NCBI GenBank assembly: GCA_021904315.1
Contig: CM038911.1
Coordinates: 18,325,390-18,389,389 of the forward strand
Direction: 5' to 3'
From: Sphagnum magellanicum
Lineage: Eukaryota; Streptophyta; Sphagnopsida; Sphagnales; Sphagnaceae
DNA length: 64,000 bases
Shown: in pieces, positions 44,531 through 56,829 of the stretch
How positions within the stretch are numbered: position 1 is the stretch's first letter
Layout: each line of letters begins with the position of its first letter
Position numbers and translations under genes: made by a program
Notes under the pieces: model-generated
Databases searched by the model: none
Seen by the model: only the letters and a program-made list of their open reading frames with translations
What the model was told of the DNA's origin: nothing

Positions 44531-47500
44531 GAATGAACTTTGTCCTTGGCATACCTAGATCCTTTTATTTTTATTGGAGCTACGTCTAAACATTGTGAAA
44601 CCACCTCAATACACACCTATTCATTTAATGGATTTTCAAAAGTAGACAAAGTTTTTGGTGAAGTGTGTTTTCATTTGGGATATCTCAATATGACAAATAA
44701 AACAAAACAAAAAATTACCTTCCATAATATATAGATTTGTAGATCCATTTTCATGGGTATTTATAGAGAAACCTACTATTAATGGTGTCAAAACCTCAAG
44801 ACATTTGATCTAATTGTGAAAAATGATAGATTGTGTTAAAAAATTATAGATTTTCACTTCCTATTGTACCTACAATTGATGTTTGACACAAAATAATTTG
44901 CAAAAGGGTCAAAACATGTGAATTCAAGCCAACCAATTTCATATTATTCATTTCCAATAAAATATTAATTCTTTGTTTTTTCTAAACTTAAATGTTTGTA
45001 AACACTAGTTGTTAACATTAGTGCCATGTCACTTGCCACCTCATCTTTAATGTTAATTAATGTAACATGTGTGGATTACAATAAATTTTTAACATTTTAT
45101 GCATTGGGATAACATTAGCACTATCATTAGGTTTGGCATGGCATTTATTAAAATAATTGCCATTGGTGTGTGGTTTTTGCTTTTTGCTAGAACCTCTAGT
45201 GTTAATTCTGATATTTAAAACATATTTGGAGGTTCATTAAATGGTGGTTTGAGCTTGATTCTTTCAATTTATAAACCCTTTGGTTCTAGTTGTAGTACAT
45301 TTTTTCAAATTCAAAAACATTTAAACCCGATTCAAAAATCATGTTTGTTTCCACGTACACACAAACACACTACCCAATGTTAAATATTATATGGGTATAT
45401 TTTTGACAACAAATTACAACCAAGGTTTATATAGATACAAATTTTAACAACTAATTAAAATTAATGTTTAACTATAAAGTTCAAATTACTTTAAAATGAA
45501 ATTGCCTCCCTAAAAGAAATGAGCTTGAGTTTAATAATGGTTTTTCACAATTATGGTTTTAGTTCGGGATCTAGGTTCAGTTTTTGGGTTGGTTCCAATA
45601 AGAGCATGTCACCTTAAATCCAAGTCATCAGAACCTAAACCTCAAATTTAACATTGCAAACCAAATACCATCGCATTCTAATAAGAACCATTATTGGGCA
45701 AGTATTATAATCCACTTTAAAAGTTGACAAATTTTCAAACTAGTTTGAAGCCAAAAAAATACTAGTTGTCAACTAATATAAGAATCATCAATTGATTGAA
45801 TTTGCATACATTCGAATTTGAAAGAACTAAATGTGCATGAAAATTGCCACTAATAATTAAGTTACAATTTTAAAACTTAAACTAAATTATATTTTCTGAA
45901 TTTTGGGGAGATAAGAAATAGCAACATACCAACCCATTCATTATATATATTTGAGTGCATTTTGAGTTTTGAGAAGGTGGAAGGAACAATCAATCCATGA
46001 TTTATTTTAATTAAAATGTCTTGGATTTTGGGGAGATGAAAGGTAATAAATAATTAATCTTCATCATTTTTTTTACAACTTAACCCCTAAACATGAATGT
46101 AGACCAATATGGTACTCATTGCATTAACTATGCATAACAAGGTGTCATAGATTGGAATTCCAACACAACCAACAAACACCACCCCCCTCCCCCCCATGCA
46201 TCTCCACCAAGATCATAAATGTGATTTGAAGCATCCAAAGTACTTTGGATGTTCTTGGAGTGCAAAATGAAAAATGTTCACTCCAAGCTTGTGGAAATTG
46301 TTTACAAAAACAAGAAAACAAAGCTAAAACCCTACCCAAATTTTTCATTAATTGTGTTCCCATCAATTTATTTTTCTTGTTTATAGGTTCCAGCGTCTTG
46401 GAGACATTGCCAATAATTATTTAGTAGGTTGTTAGGTGAACAAATATGATTTCCATAATATTTTATGCAAGTGGAAACCATGGTAGAAGATGGAGTTATT
46501 AGAAATGAATCATGCTCCAAATTCCTTGTAGAGTTGGAATGTTGGTGTAAAGAAGATCAATACCAAAAAAATTGTTCAACGAATTCTACATCTTCTTGAT
46601 GATGATGAGTTGTGTAAAGTAAAGTTGTTGAAAGGAGTTTTTTTGCCAAAAAATCCTTAACCAAAGACTTTTAGATTTTATTCAGGAGGTATGTTACTTG
46701 GTTGTTGGGTTGGCAAGACAAAAAAATGAAAGGGAAGAAGGTAGATTTTCTAGCAAGTTCAATCACCTTCTCGAATATGAATGGTGGTTTAAAAAACTTT
46801 GTTGGAAAAACAAGACATTTGCAACAATATAAATTGATGCATTTCAAGAAATTAAAAAAAATGTTCACATCCAATGGAACAATTGCCTAACACAATCATT
46901 GCAACATGTTTTACAACATTCAAAAGCTATAGCAATGACACACTTGTCCCCACCAAAGATTTTTGTCCTAGCCCCCCCCCCCTTCTAACCCCGAAAATGA
47001 TGTGATGACATTGACAACCAATTCATTACTTGCAACATAAGCTCACTCCAACTAGCCCCTTCCCTTACTTCAAAAATTCATCTCATGACCACCACTTTAA
47101 ACTTTTCCCCCCCCTTCCCCCCACTTAGTCATGGCCACTTTTGAACATAAGTTTGATATTATAATGTTTGCACTATTTGCTTCATTTGCTTCAAAAAATC
47201 AAACAACAAGAGTTGTTTCAACACACATAGATCATGCCCTTTCTATAATTGTAGTGGAGGGCAAAAATGATCAAGGCACAATCAAATCTTTTTAATATGT
47301 TGTTGCTTCTTGGAATGGCCAAAAACTCCTAGCTCGCATTGTGTTTCCAACAAAAAAAAATCAAAATTATGACAATGATGACAACTATTTTATGATTAAG
47401 GAACACATGTGTGACTATCTAGGAAAACACAATGGCAAGTTGCAATTTTTGGGCCATGAAACATTAACAAGAAGGAGCAAGTGATGTCACGAACAAATGC

Positions 47501-47810
47501 TTAAAAAGATTTGCAAAGTTATGCAAAAAACTCAAGCATGTCTTTCCCACCATTGCAAAAGTAGTTTCAATTTCATTATGTGGTTAATCTACAAGTTTTC
47601 AACCCATTGGAATTGTCGCCCCCCAAGCTAGATGTGAATTTTAGAAAAAATCTCCAATAACCCAAATTTTGCAAAACTTTTTTTTATTTCTTTCCATTTA
47701 GTTTTTCATAAATGTTTGGATACTTAATCTAGTTTTTTGAAAAATGAACAATTGACTCAAGATCAGGTGGAGCTTTGGTTTTGAGAGTTTGATGATTTTT
47801 ACCATTGATA
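44531..47810. other. AT-rich stretch without a recognisable gene
   Basis: C runs occur near 46180, 46972 and 47107. Short frames at 46.4-47.6 kb might be very old coding remains, but nothing can be assigned. Confidence 0.5.
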
Positions 47811-47814
47811 CTTT

Positions 47815-48370
47815 CAGTTTTGGTGGCCTAATGCAGTAAAAAATGATATTTTACAATTTTCACCAAGTTTGTGGGTTCCAATTTCCCACTTTAGCCAATT
47901 TTTAAAGATTTTCAATTTGTGATTTTTTGGGAAATTTTCTAAGGTAATGTGGTGTCCAATTATCCACCAAGCCAGTTTTTTAGCAATCTTCCATTTGCCT
48001 TCCTTATTTGGAAATTTGAATGATTTTTCCAATTTCCAATTTCTAATTTATTGCAATTTTTAAAGGTAATGTGGTGTCCAATTTTTCACCAAACCAATTT
48101 TTGGGCAATTTTCCATTTTTCATTTTTACTTGAGAAATGTATGGTTTTTCTAGTTTTTTTATTTGTCATTTACTTGCAATTTTTTGAGGTAATGTGGTGT
48201 TTAGTTTTTCCCCAAGCCAACTATTGTTTATTTTTTCCATTTTCCCTCTTTATTTGTGTGATTTCTCTAGTTTTCCAAGGTGCCTTTTTTTTTTTGCAAA
48301 TGTTTAACCTATAGTGATGTCCAATTTTTGCAATTGTTTAATTTTTCCTTTTTATTTGGAATTGTGTGGT
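47815..48370. repeat. Tandem repeat of about 125-bp units, about four copies
   Basis: Copies are anchored by GGTAATGTGGTGTCCAATTT-like words near 47942, 48066 and 48189. Each is followed by CACCAA(A/G)CCA, a CATTTTTC-rich part and TTTGCAATTTTT. A more decayed copy lies on each side. Confidence 0.75.
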
Positions 48371-49689
48371 AATGTGTCAACCCCTTGTTCATATGAATTG
48401 TGGATGAATTGAAACAAATGTCATTAAAAAGGAGCTAGTGCCTTGTTAGTGAACTTGGCCCTTTTGTATGACCCAAATTTATGTGGAAATGTGGTTTCCA
48501 CTTTTTCATTCTGCCAATTCTTTTCACATTTTCCAATTTTCCTCAAATTTTGTGGCATTTTGTGTTAACTCCCACACATATGAATATTGGATGACTTGAC
48601 AAAACCATGTGTTAAGAAAAGGGGTGTTGTTTTGTTAAAGAGCTTGGCCTCTTTTTTTTGCACTTTTGTGATTTTGAGGGTTTGGCATTTTTTCCAAAGT
48701 TTAGGCGATGTTTTCCAATTTTGCAATAAACTCTTTCCAATTGCTTCTATGTTGCTTTGGGTAATTGGTTCCAATTTCTTTTTGTAACCATAGTGCAAAA
48801 ACATACCATCAAATGAAATTGTGTTTCTTGGAACCTCTTCTACAATTCTTCCACCAAAGATTCAAGTCAACCCTGACCTTTTTTAAGAGGAGGGTGCCAA
48901 TAAATATTCATCTATGCACCTTCTTGCAAGTAATTTTTGTATGAACTTGATTTGCATCAATGATTTTATTGCATCAAAAATTGAATTGGACAATGTGTTA
49001 GTTGTTATGAACACAAGTGAAATTAGAAACCTATACCCAACTAAGCAAGTTGGGTTTGATGAGTTATGAAACAATAGTGGGCAATTTTGGCATAGGCCAC
49101 AAACATTGCATATTAATAGATGCGAAACATTTCATGCTTCGATTTTTTATTTAAAGACGAAAGGTAAGTGTGTGATTATATCTTGTATTAAATTGCTAAC
49201 ATTGCACATTTATGATTCATCTGAAACTACTAACCTAACCAAGTTTCGGGGATTAATGGTTGCAAAATTTTATGTCACATGAGGGATTTGACATGTTAAC
49301 AATTTTTTTGTTTAGTTCATGGGGGTACTTGTCTACACCTCCATATGTGCTCTTGTTATAACCTAAATTGTTGCATTGCACTTTTGTTATAACCTAGGAA
49401 CTGTAACTTCATTTAATGGTTTTATTTTATTTTATTTTCTCCCTTAGATACTACCTTCTCCACCACCTATTTTGTGATTCCAACTAGCTCCATATGTACT
49501 TTAATGTCATTAGCTTTCAGTTTAATCCTTTCTTCAATAATTTTCTATTTTTGAAACTCATATTCCTCATTTTGATGATCATGTTTTCCTCCTTAGAGAT
49601 TTCATGGTTCTTCTTCCTATTTTTCTTGTGTTGCTCCACTACATTCAACCTCCCTTGCCTCCTTTGTTGGATTATAATGCTTTGAACTA
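48371..49689. other. AT-rich stretch without a recognisable gene
   Basis: No supported feature is seen. Confidence 0.5.
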
Positions 49690-52406
49690 TTTGGACTTTT
49701 ATACATGAAATTTAGAAATGCCTTGTTGAAAGTTAACAAGTACTTTCTATACCTTCATCTCTCTTATGTGCAACCAAACACTTTTGCATTTCTTCTCTAA
49801 ATTGTGCCTTTGTTAGCTCCCACCACTCATTTGGTTTAGCATTAGAATCTTCCATATGTTGTTTGGTGTGTAATATTGAATAATATTGCACCAAATCATC
49901 ATATTCATCCAATCTATTTTGAACACACATAAGATCAAGGTCTTTGTACCTTTATAGTAATTCGTTTAACTTTGTATCAATTTTGAACATCTCCTTTTGT
50001 ACTATCAAAATGTCTAGGACTATTTGTTCTTTCTTTTTTTCTATTTTTTGTCTTTGGAATTCTTTTGTTATAATTATGGATTTGATTTGTATGATTTATA
50101 CAGGCATTTTATCTATTATATTCATATTTGTCTCTTATTCCTGCAACCATAATTCTTTTATTTTCCAAAGCCTCCTTCTTATATTTACATTCTAATAATG
50201 TCTTCTAATATTATTGTTTTATTACATTCCATACCTCTTCTTTTTTCCTCAGATCCTACCATTCTTTTTGTTGAGTTGTTAATTCTTCCATATTCTTCCT
50301 CTTCATTTCCTTGTTTTCTATGGTCAACTCTAACATTTTGACATTCACATTCTTTTCCATCTCCATTTTCTGCTTCTTTTAGCCACTCATTTGCTTCATG
50401 TATTCTTCATGTCTTGCCTCCTTTTATATTTGTTGAAGCAATCCATGTTTTTTTCCTTCTACTATGGTTAATCTAGTTTTCAATTATTACACTTCTAAAC
50501 CTAAATTACCTATCTTGAGGTTGACAATGGCCTTAAATTGCCATATCTTCCACATATTTTGGTGTGAGATTTTGTGGTGTCTCTTCCATAAGTCCTTCCC
50601 TTAATGATACCACCTTATCCCTTAAGCATCTATGACTTCTGGCCAACCTCTAAATCTCTTCCTTCTACTTATCCTAGTTGACTTTATGATACAAAAATTG
50701 CAACTAGTTTATGAGCATTGAGTGATGGTTTTATTAAAACCACATGTGGTACTTAAAGCTACATTTGTGGTTGTTGATGATTTATCCATGCTTGTATATG
50801 TACATCATCAACATGCACCTCCATTTGTGTATGAAAATCATACAAGTAACCACTTCATCTCATTACACATGTTGATGTCATGCTTTAATTGTTACTTCAA
50901 GTTGTGGTGATCTACTTCTTTCACCCTTCATCTGTTGTAGCTACTCTTTGCTCATTTGTTTTTATGATGCACTAATTTCCTTATGTGGTTTAAAAGGAAC
51001 ATGTTTTGTAACCAAACTTGGAATTGTAACCCCAAATGATTTCGTATTCCCCTTCATCAATTTTTGAGGTCAAACATCTTCCCTTGATTTCCTTTTTTGT
51101 TTTGATCCTTCCTTAGTTTCAGATCTATTCTTTCTCTTTTCCATGGTATGTGGGGATCCCATCAAAGCTCCTTTCAACTATTCAAAACACGTTGTAAAGT
51201 TTTTATTTTGTCTTTTTTTGGTTTTTTAAAAAAATTCTTCTTTACAACTTCAAATTCCTCCTAAAACATATACCTAAATAATTGCTCTAAAACCAATGAC
51301 AAATGACATGTTTATTTTTTCCCCTCATGTTTCCCTTCCAACTTCATCTTTTCCTACATCTTTGTCCATCTATCCAATTCACCCCACAAATTATTAGACA
51401 TAACTTGTGCCCAATCCACCTCTATTCCTTCTTCCACCTTCATGAATTAGTCATGTAATTCACCTTTTTTCTTTGGTATACCATAGATATCACAATTGGG
51501 TATTTAATGTTAAATGACATTTTGAACTTCTTTACATTCCATTGATCTGCATTTGTATATGGTGGCTTGATACCATGATTATACAATAGTTCTTCTACCA
51601 CCAATTTGTTCACTTGTTTTTTCGGATCCTCAATGTATCTAGCTTGACATACGTCAAACGCATCAACCATCATTTGTTTGCTAATGAAATACACATTGTC
51701 TTTTTTTTCAAAAAAATCTTAAATCTTTTGATCACAAAAGTGTTTAGAAATTCCACCACAAATCCATGGTCTAGTTCCTTCCACTTAATGTCCAACAATG
51801 TAACTTGACCTACTTTACTAGCCCATGCCTCTTTTCCCTTTCCCATTTTCTTCCACATATTTATTTTTTCAACATGTTTGGAATAATTCTATTTGGTTGG
51901 GGTAAAAAACATCCTTCTATCATCTGTCATCCCAATCCATCTTTATTCTAAAGTTTTTTAATCCATTACCCAAAGATTTTTTCTTATTTTTTCACATCCA
52001 AACCTTGGTGAATATATCAAACTTGGTTGATGTGGTGTGGTAGACATTGATTATTGACCTACTTTCTATGGTTGCATCACCTTTGACATAGTTTTTATAG
52101 TTTTTTGAACTTTTGGCACTTCTATAATTAGCTATTTTGTTGCACCGATCGTCTCTTTGTCCTTTTCATCACTTGAGTTTGAAATTTCCATGGATTCTTT
52201 TGATAATATTGCACTTGGTCCTATCGCCACTCTTGATCTTTTGCCCATTTTTCCAATTCTTCCTACATTCCTCGTTGTCTTTCAACAATCTCTTTCACAT
52301 ACCTCTCTGTCATAATTTGCTATAATATCTATCTTTTTACAACTTTTTGCGCTTTTTCCACCCTCACAATTCTTTGTAATCTTTCAATTGTGTTCTCTTT
52401 ACTCAT
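49690..52406 (-). pseudogene. Decayed long reading frame for a charged, coiled-coil protein, unknown family
   Basis: A run of minus-strand fragments in order has coding character. It starts at about 52406 with MSKENTIERLQRIVRVEKAQ, then a charged helical part (TERYVKEIVERQRG, LEKWAKDQEW). At 51858-51440 are WKKMGKGKEAWASKVGQVTL, VVEFLNTFVIKRFK, VVEELLYNHGIKPPYTNADQ and WNVKKFKMSFNIKYP. Near 50.3 kb is a K/E-rich stretch with QQKEWQDLRKKEEVWNVIKQ-like spacing, and at 49.9-49.7 kb are DEYDDLVQYYSIL and NEWWELTKAQFREEMQKCLV. Many breaks separate the parts. No known domain is recognised. Its head-to-head position beside the PiggyBac-like transposase suggests it may be a second gene of that element, which is inference. 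Confidence 0.45.
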
Positions 52407-53060
52407 GCTACGAAATACATTGCAAACACAAAACACTAACACATTGCCAAGAAACCTCAAACACTAAGAAGAAACTCGATGACCATTCATGCTTCCCTCT
52501 TTTTCTTTTAAGACCATTAATGATTTTGATTTTGTACCTAGTGTTTTTTTAGGAATTTTTATGTTTGATATCAGACTAAATGGTATGTGGTTGTTACCTA
52601 ACACGAGAAAATGGTATTTGGATTCTCAATTTCCTACCCAAGAATTGGGATTTGAGTTTTGGTAGGTGCAAATTCTATTTTAATTTGCTCTTTACCCACT
52701 AACAAACACCACAAAATGTTCACACAATAGCATTTCAATCACATATAATCTATTAATCTCAACCATTTTAGTTAATTTGCAAACTATATTCACACATTCT
52801 TCTCATTATTATTATTGTTCCATTATTTCCCATATTATGGATTATTATTGATAATTAGAATCTATGATCAGAATTTAATTGTTACAATTAAAAAACACAA
52901 TAATTTCAAAATTTGCTCACTATTTCTTTATTAGAAGGAAGAAAAAAAAGAGGGTTGAATTGGGTATGACATATTGTTTTTGATCTAAGGGTTTTCATTA
53001 GAATCTTGATTTTCATAGTTGTTAAAAAGGTACGCCACACTAGTTCACATTTGTTGATTT
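52407..53060. other. Spacer between the two divergent decayed frames
   Basis: AT-rich DNA without a supported feature. If both frames belong to one element, this would be its shared promoter region. Confidence 0.35.
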
Positions 53061-53064
53061 TTTT

Positions 53065-54240
53065 TTGACCCTTGCCATTGCCAATTATATGACTTGGTTT
53101 AGGTTTGAGGCCATTTTTAGATGCATCCATCTAGTTGACAACAAGTCAATTGTAACAAATAATGATATAGCCTATAACAAAATTACAAAGACTAGATGGT
53201 TAGTTGAAACATGCAACGAGTTGTGTGGGCAATTATGGAGTGAAAAGCAAATTTGCATGTGGATGAAATGATGGTCAAGTAGATTGGGAAATACTCACCC
53301 ATTCGGCAATACATGAAAGTTAAACTTTGCTAATATGGAATGAAACTTTGGTGTTTGGCTAATGTTAAATCCAAGTTTGTGCAAAAAATGGAAGTTTGTT
53401 ATGGTGCACATGTCATGAGGATGCTAAACATGCGACTACTTATAAGATTGTCACTAGGTTGATGAATGCGTATAAGAACAAAAATTACATTGTCACATGT
53501 GATAACTTTTTTCGAGCCCTATTTTGTTTTGGGATCTTTTGAAGGTCGGGATGCATGCAATAGGTACTTGTAAGACTAATCAAATGGAATGCGCTATTTC
53601 TTTGGCCATTTATCAAGAGAGAGGATCAAAATGACAACTTTGGTATCACATGCATGCCTAAAACAAGCTTGTTATAGTTTCTTGGTTTGACAATAAACTA
53701 GTTTCCATTTTGTCCACTACTTTTAATCCAATTGATCCTACAAGTGCCACATTTGCCCTTTGATGGCATTTAATGAATCCATTGGAGATTCTTATTAGCC
53801 CAATGCTAGTGCATTACCAAGAATGCATGTGTTAAATTGATGTACATGATCAATTTTATGGATATTATATCTTGCAAATTCGGGCTTAGAAATGGTGCCA
53901 TTGGATAATATTCCATGTCATTGATAACACCATTATGAACTTGTAATTATGGGTAAAACACATATGACCCAATTCAATAAGTTGGCGGAAACAATGTCAT
54001 AGTTGAAATTAAACACGACTTTTTCTAAAACTCTTATAAAAAAGGCCAATGATGGTAAAGGCTTCTATACCCAATCTCGGGGGGTTACATTATTCTTTGC
54101 AAATGGACAAGAACCTCAATAAAAAAAAGGTTGTGTTTTGTGTGTTAAAAAAAGGAATCGGTCTTGTCCTACTTATGATGATATTACAATTTGTTTTGGT
54201 GTTTGTTTTGTGAAATTATATAACACATATACATTGATTG
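53065..54240 (+). pseudogene. PiggyBac-like (DDE_Tnp_1_7) transposase, decayed
   Basis: Fragments appear in the family order. They are RFEAIFRCIHLVDNKS (53.1 kb), LHVDEMMVK with the first catalytic Asp (about 53250), KYSPIRQYMKVK and YGMKLWCLANVKSKFV, then TCDNFFSSPILFWDLLK with the second Asp (about 53500), GMHAIGTCKTNQME, VSWFDNKLVSILSTTFNPID, and DVHDQFYGYY with the third Asp pair (about 53845). After these come KWCHWIIFHVIDNTIMN and a Cys-rich C-terminal end (CVLCVKKRNRSC) like the PiggyBac RING-type finger. Frame changes and stops interrupt it, and the N-terminal part is missing or unrecognisable. I could not find TTAA-flanked inverted ends. PiggyBac elements are uncommon in land plants, which makes this notable. 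Confidence 0.85.
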
Positions 54241-56829
54241 TATGTTAATTTAGTGGGGGTTAGGACTTGCACCATCACTTGGTTGGCCTTTCATATTCAG
54301 CTCATGCGATTGGTGGTGTTTTGGTTTGTTTGGTTTATTATAATAATTCACGTTTGTCCATCGAAATTACTTCAACTAGAAAGAAAACTTATTAATATGT
54401 TGAAGTCAAGGTTTCTAACGTGATTGTGGCATTTTGTCCTTTTATTTCAAAGTTGTATCAGTTTTTTGGTTTTTTATTTGTTTTCAAATTTTTAATTTAA
54501 AAGAATCTACACATGTAGGTAGTTCCTAAAGGCCAACATTTCAAAACATTCTAAAAAATAGAAAATAATATGGCCATGTGATCATATGGGGGTTTCGGAT
54601 GTGCACTATAAGAAATCATGGTTTATTTTATTATAAAATTAGACCAAAAAATCATTCATTTTGACATTTGTTCAATTGACCATTTGGTCATACTAGACAA
54701 GTCAATTTGAACATGTCCAATTTGATTGGTGGTGTTTTTTAGTAACCATAAGATTGTTAATTAGACAAAAACATTGGCCAACCGATTTTTTTAAATTAAA
54801 AAGCCCAATTATTTTATTTTATTTATTTATATCATGTAGGTACCTACTCACTAATTTTTAAAAAATGTAATTAATAAATAACTATTAAGTATCTACCTAC
54901 CCGCCTACCTATGACCTACTTACCCACCATGGCCTCCTACCTACTTATCCACAATTCTCTTAGGCATTATACATTTACACACATGTACAAGGTATATATA
55001 TGAAAATACATACTCCACATAGGATATGTTGGTAAGGGGATTGAACCTTGGTTTTGGCCATTAAATCACCACGACATTTTGTAAAATTATATAATACCAA
55101 ATGCATTTAACATGTTTCCTTAAACTTCAATGAATTTTTTGTCAATGTGTATAACAATATTTCAATTTTTTTTCATAAATAAATAATTAGGTACTTAACT
55201 AGGTAGATAGGTAGGTACACATGCCTACCTACTTATGTAAAATATAGGAAGGTATGTAGGTAGTATTTAGGTAGGGAAGTAGTAAATAGATAAGTACTTA
55301 AATAAATAGGTAGGTAAATAAATAAATAACTAGGTAAATAGATAGGTAAAATGTATGTAAGTATATGTTAAGTAAGTTTTAAATAAGAAAATAACTTAGT
55401 AGGCATAACAAGTGGCACAAGAAAAAATCTTATCATTTTTCACCCCCACACCTTACAACTATTGTCCAATTTTATTACATTTCAATTACATTTGCCCATA
55501 TTAAGTTTATAAGTGGCTTGTTGCATTAATTAATGGTTAATATTATTCATAGAGCTAGCATGTTCATAGTTCATTATGTTGTTCATTTATGAGTAGAATT
55601 TGGACTTTATTTATTTAATTAATAATTTCAAATTGTTGATGTGGAAATTGAGGTAGCCTTCAATTTTATTTACACAATGCATTATAATAGGTTAGTGATT
55701 TAAAAAATATTTCTTTAATTATCAACATGATACATGAGTTGGACTATTAACTTTTAACATGTTGAAACCATTATTTAGAAGTTGCATTTAACCTTAATTT
55801 TTTAAAACATATGTAATAATTTAAAACCCCACATTTATATTAGAACGAATTAATGATTTTTTTCACATCTTTTCAATTATTAAAATTGAACCATTCACTT
55901 TTAATATATTAAAACCATTATTCACAAATTGCATTTTGCATTTATTACAATATACTAAAATGCATGAATATATCACAATATTTGGTAATTATACTTGAAT
56001 AATTTAGTGAATCTTTTCACATTTCTTGAACTATCAACATTTTTACATGAGTTGAATCATCCACTTTGAGTTTATTGAAATCACTATTCAAACATTGCAT
56101 TTATTAGTGTATATTGAAACACACACAACAACTTAATGTTTCACATTTATATTTGAATGGGTTAGTGAATTTTTTTGCATTTTTTGAATTATTACATTTG
56201 CAGATGAGTTGAATAATTCACATTGAATATTATTAAATTCATTATTTATGAATTGCATTTTCCAATCACCATAATTTTTTGAAATAGATTTATAAAAATA
56301 TAAGATGTCTCAAATTTATATTTGAATGGGTTAGTGATTAGGTCAAAATGTTCATGCATGCAAAGTCTATGTAAACTTTTAAATTATAATTTTTTCATAT
56401 ATTAAATTATTGTACATTTATGTAAGCTAAAATGTAGTATTTCCCCCTTTTTTTCTAGGCTTCATGGACAAGTTTATTATTATGAATGTTCATGATGGCA
56501 CCAAAAAAACCCCCAAACCAATCCTTTTTTCTTTTTGGTGTATGAAAAAAATCCATGTTAACAAATGGATTAAAATTTTTAAGTATTATTATTATTAAGT
56601 TATCAATATTTTATAATTATTATTATATTTTAAAAGCGATTTATCAATTTTTTAAAACTTGTTTTGTTACAAGTTTATGTTTAAATATTTGGAGATGAAT
56701 TAAAATTTTAATTTAAAAATAAATAAATGAATAAGTAATAAATGGTGATAATAATAATGACATTAATTATTTTTTAATCTTTTCATTTTTTCAATTTTGT
56801 AATCTTCTTCAAGATTATTCATAAAAACA
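54241..56829. other. AT-rich stretch with GGTA/TACC-rich low-complexity DNA
   Basis: Between 54835 and 55340 the words GGTAGGTA, TACCTACC and AGGTAAATA recur on both strands. No gene is seen. Confidence 0.55.
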
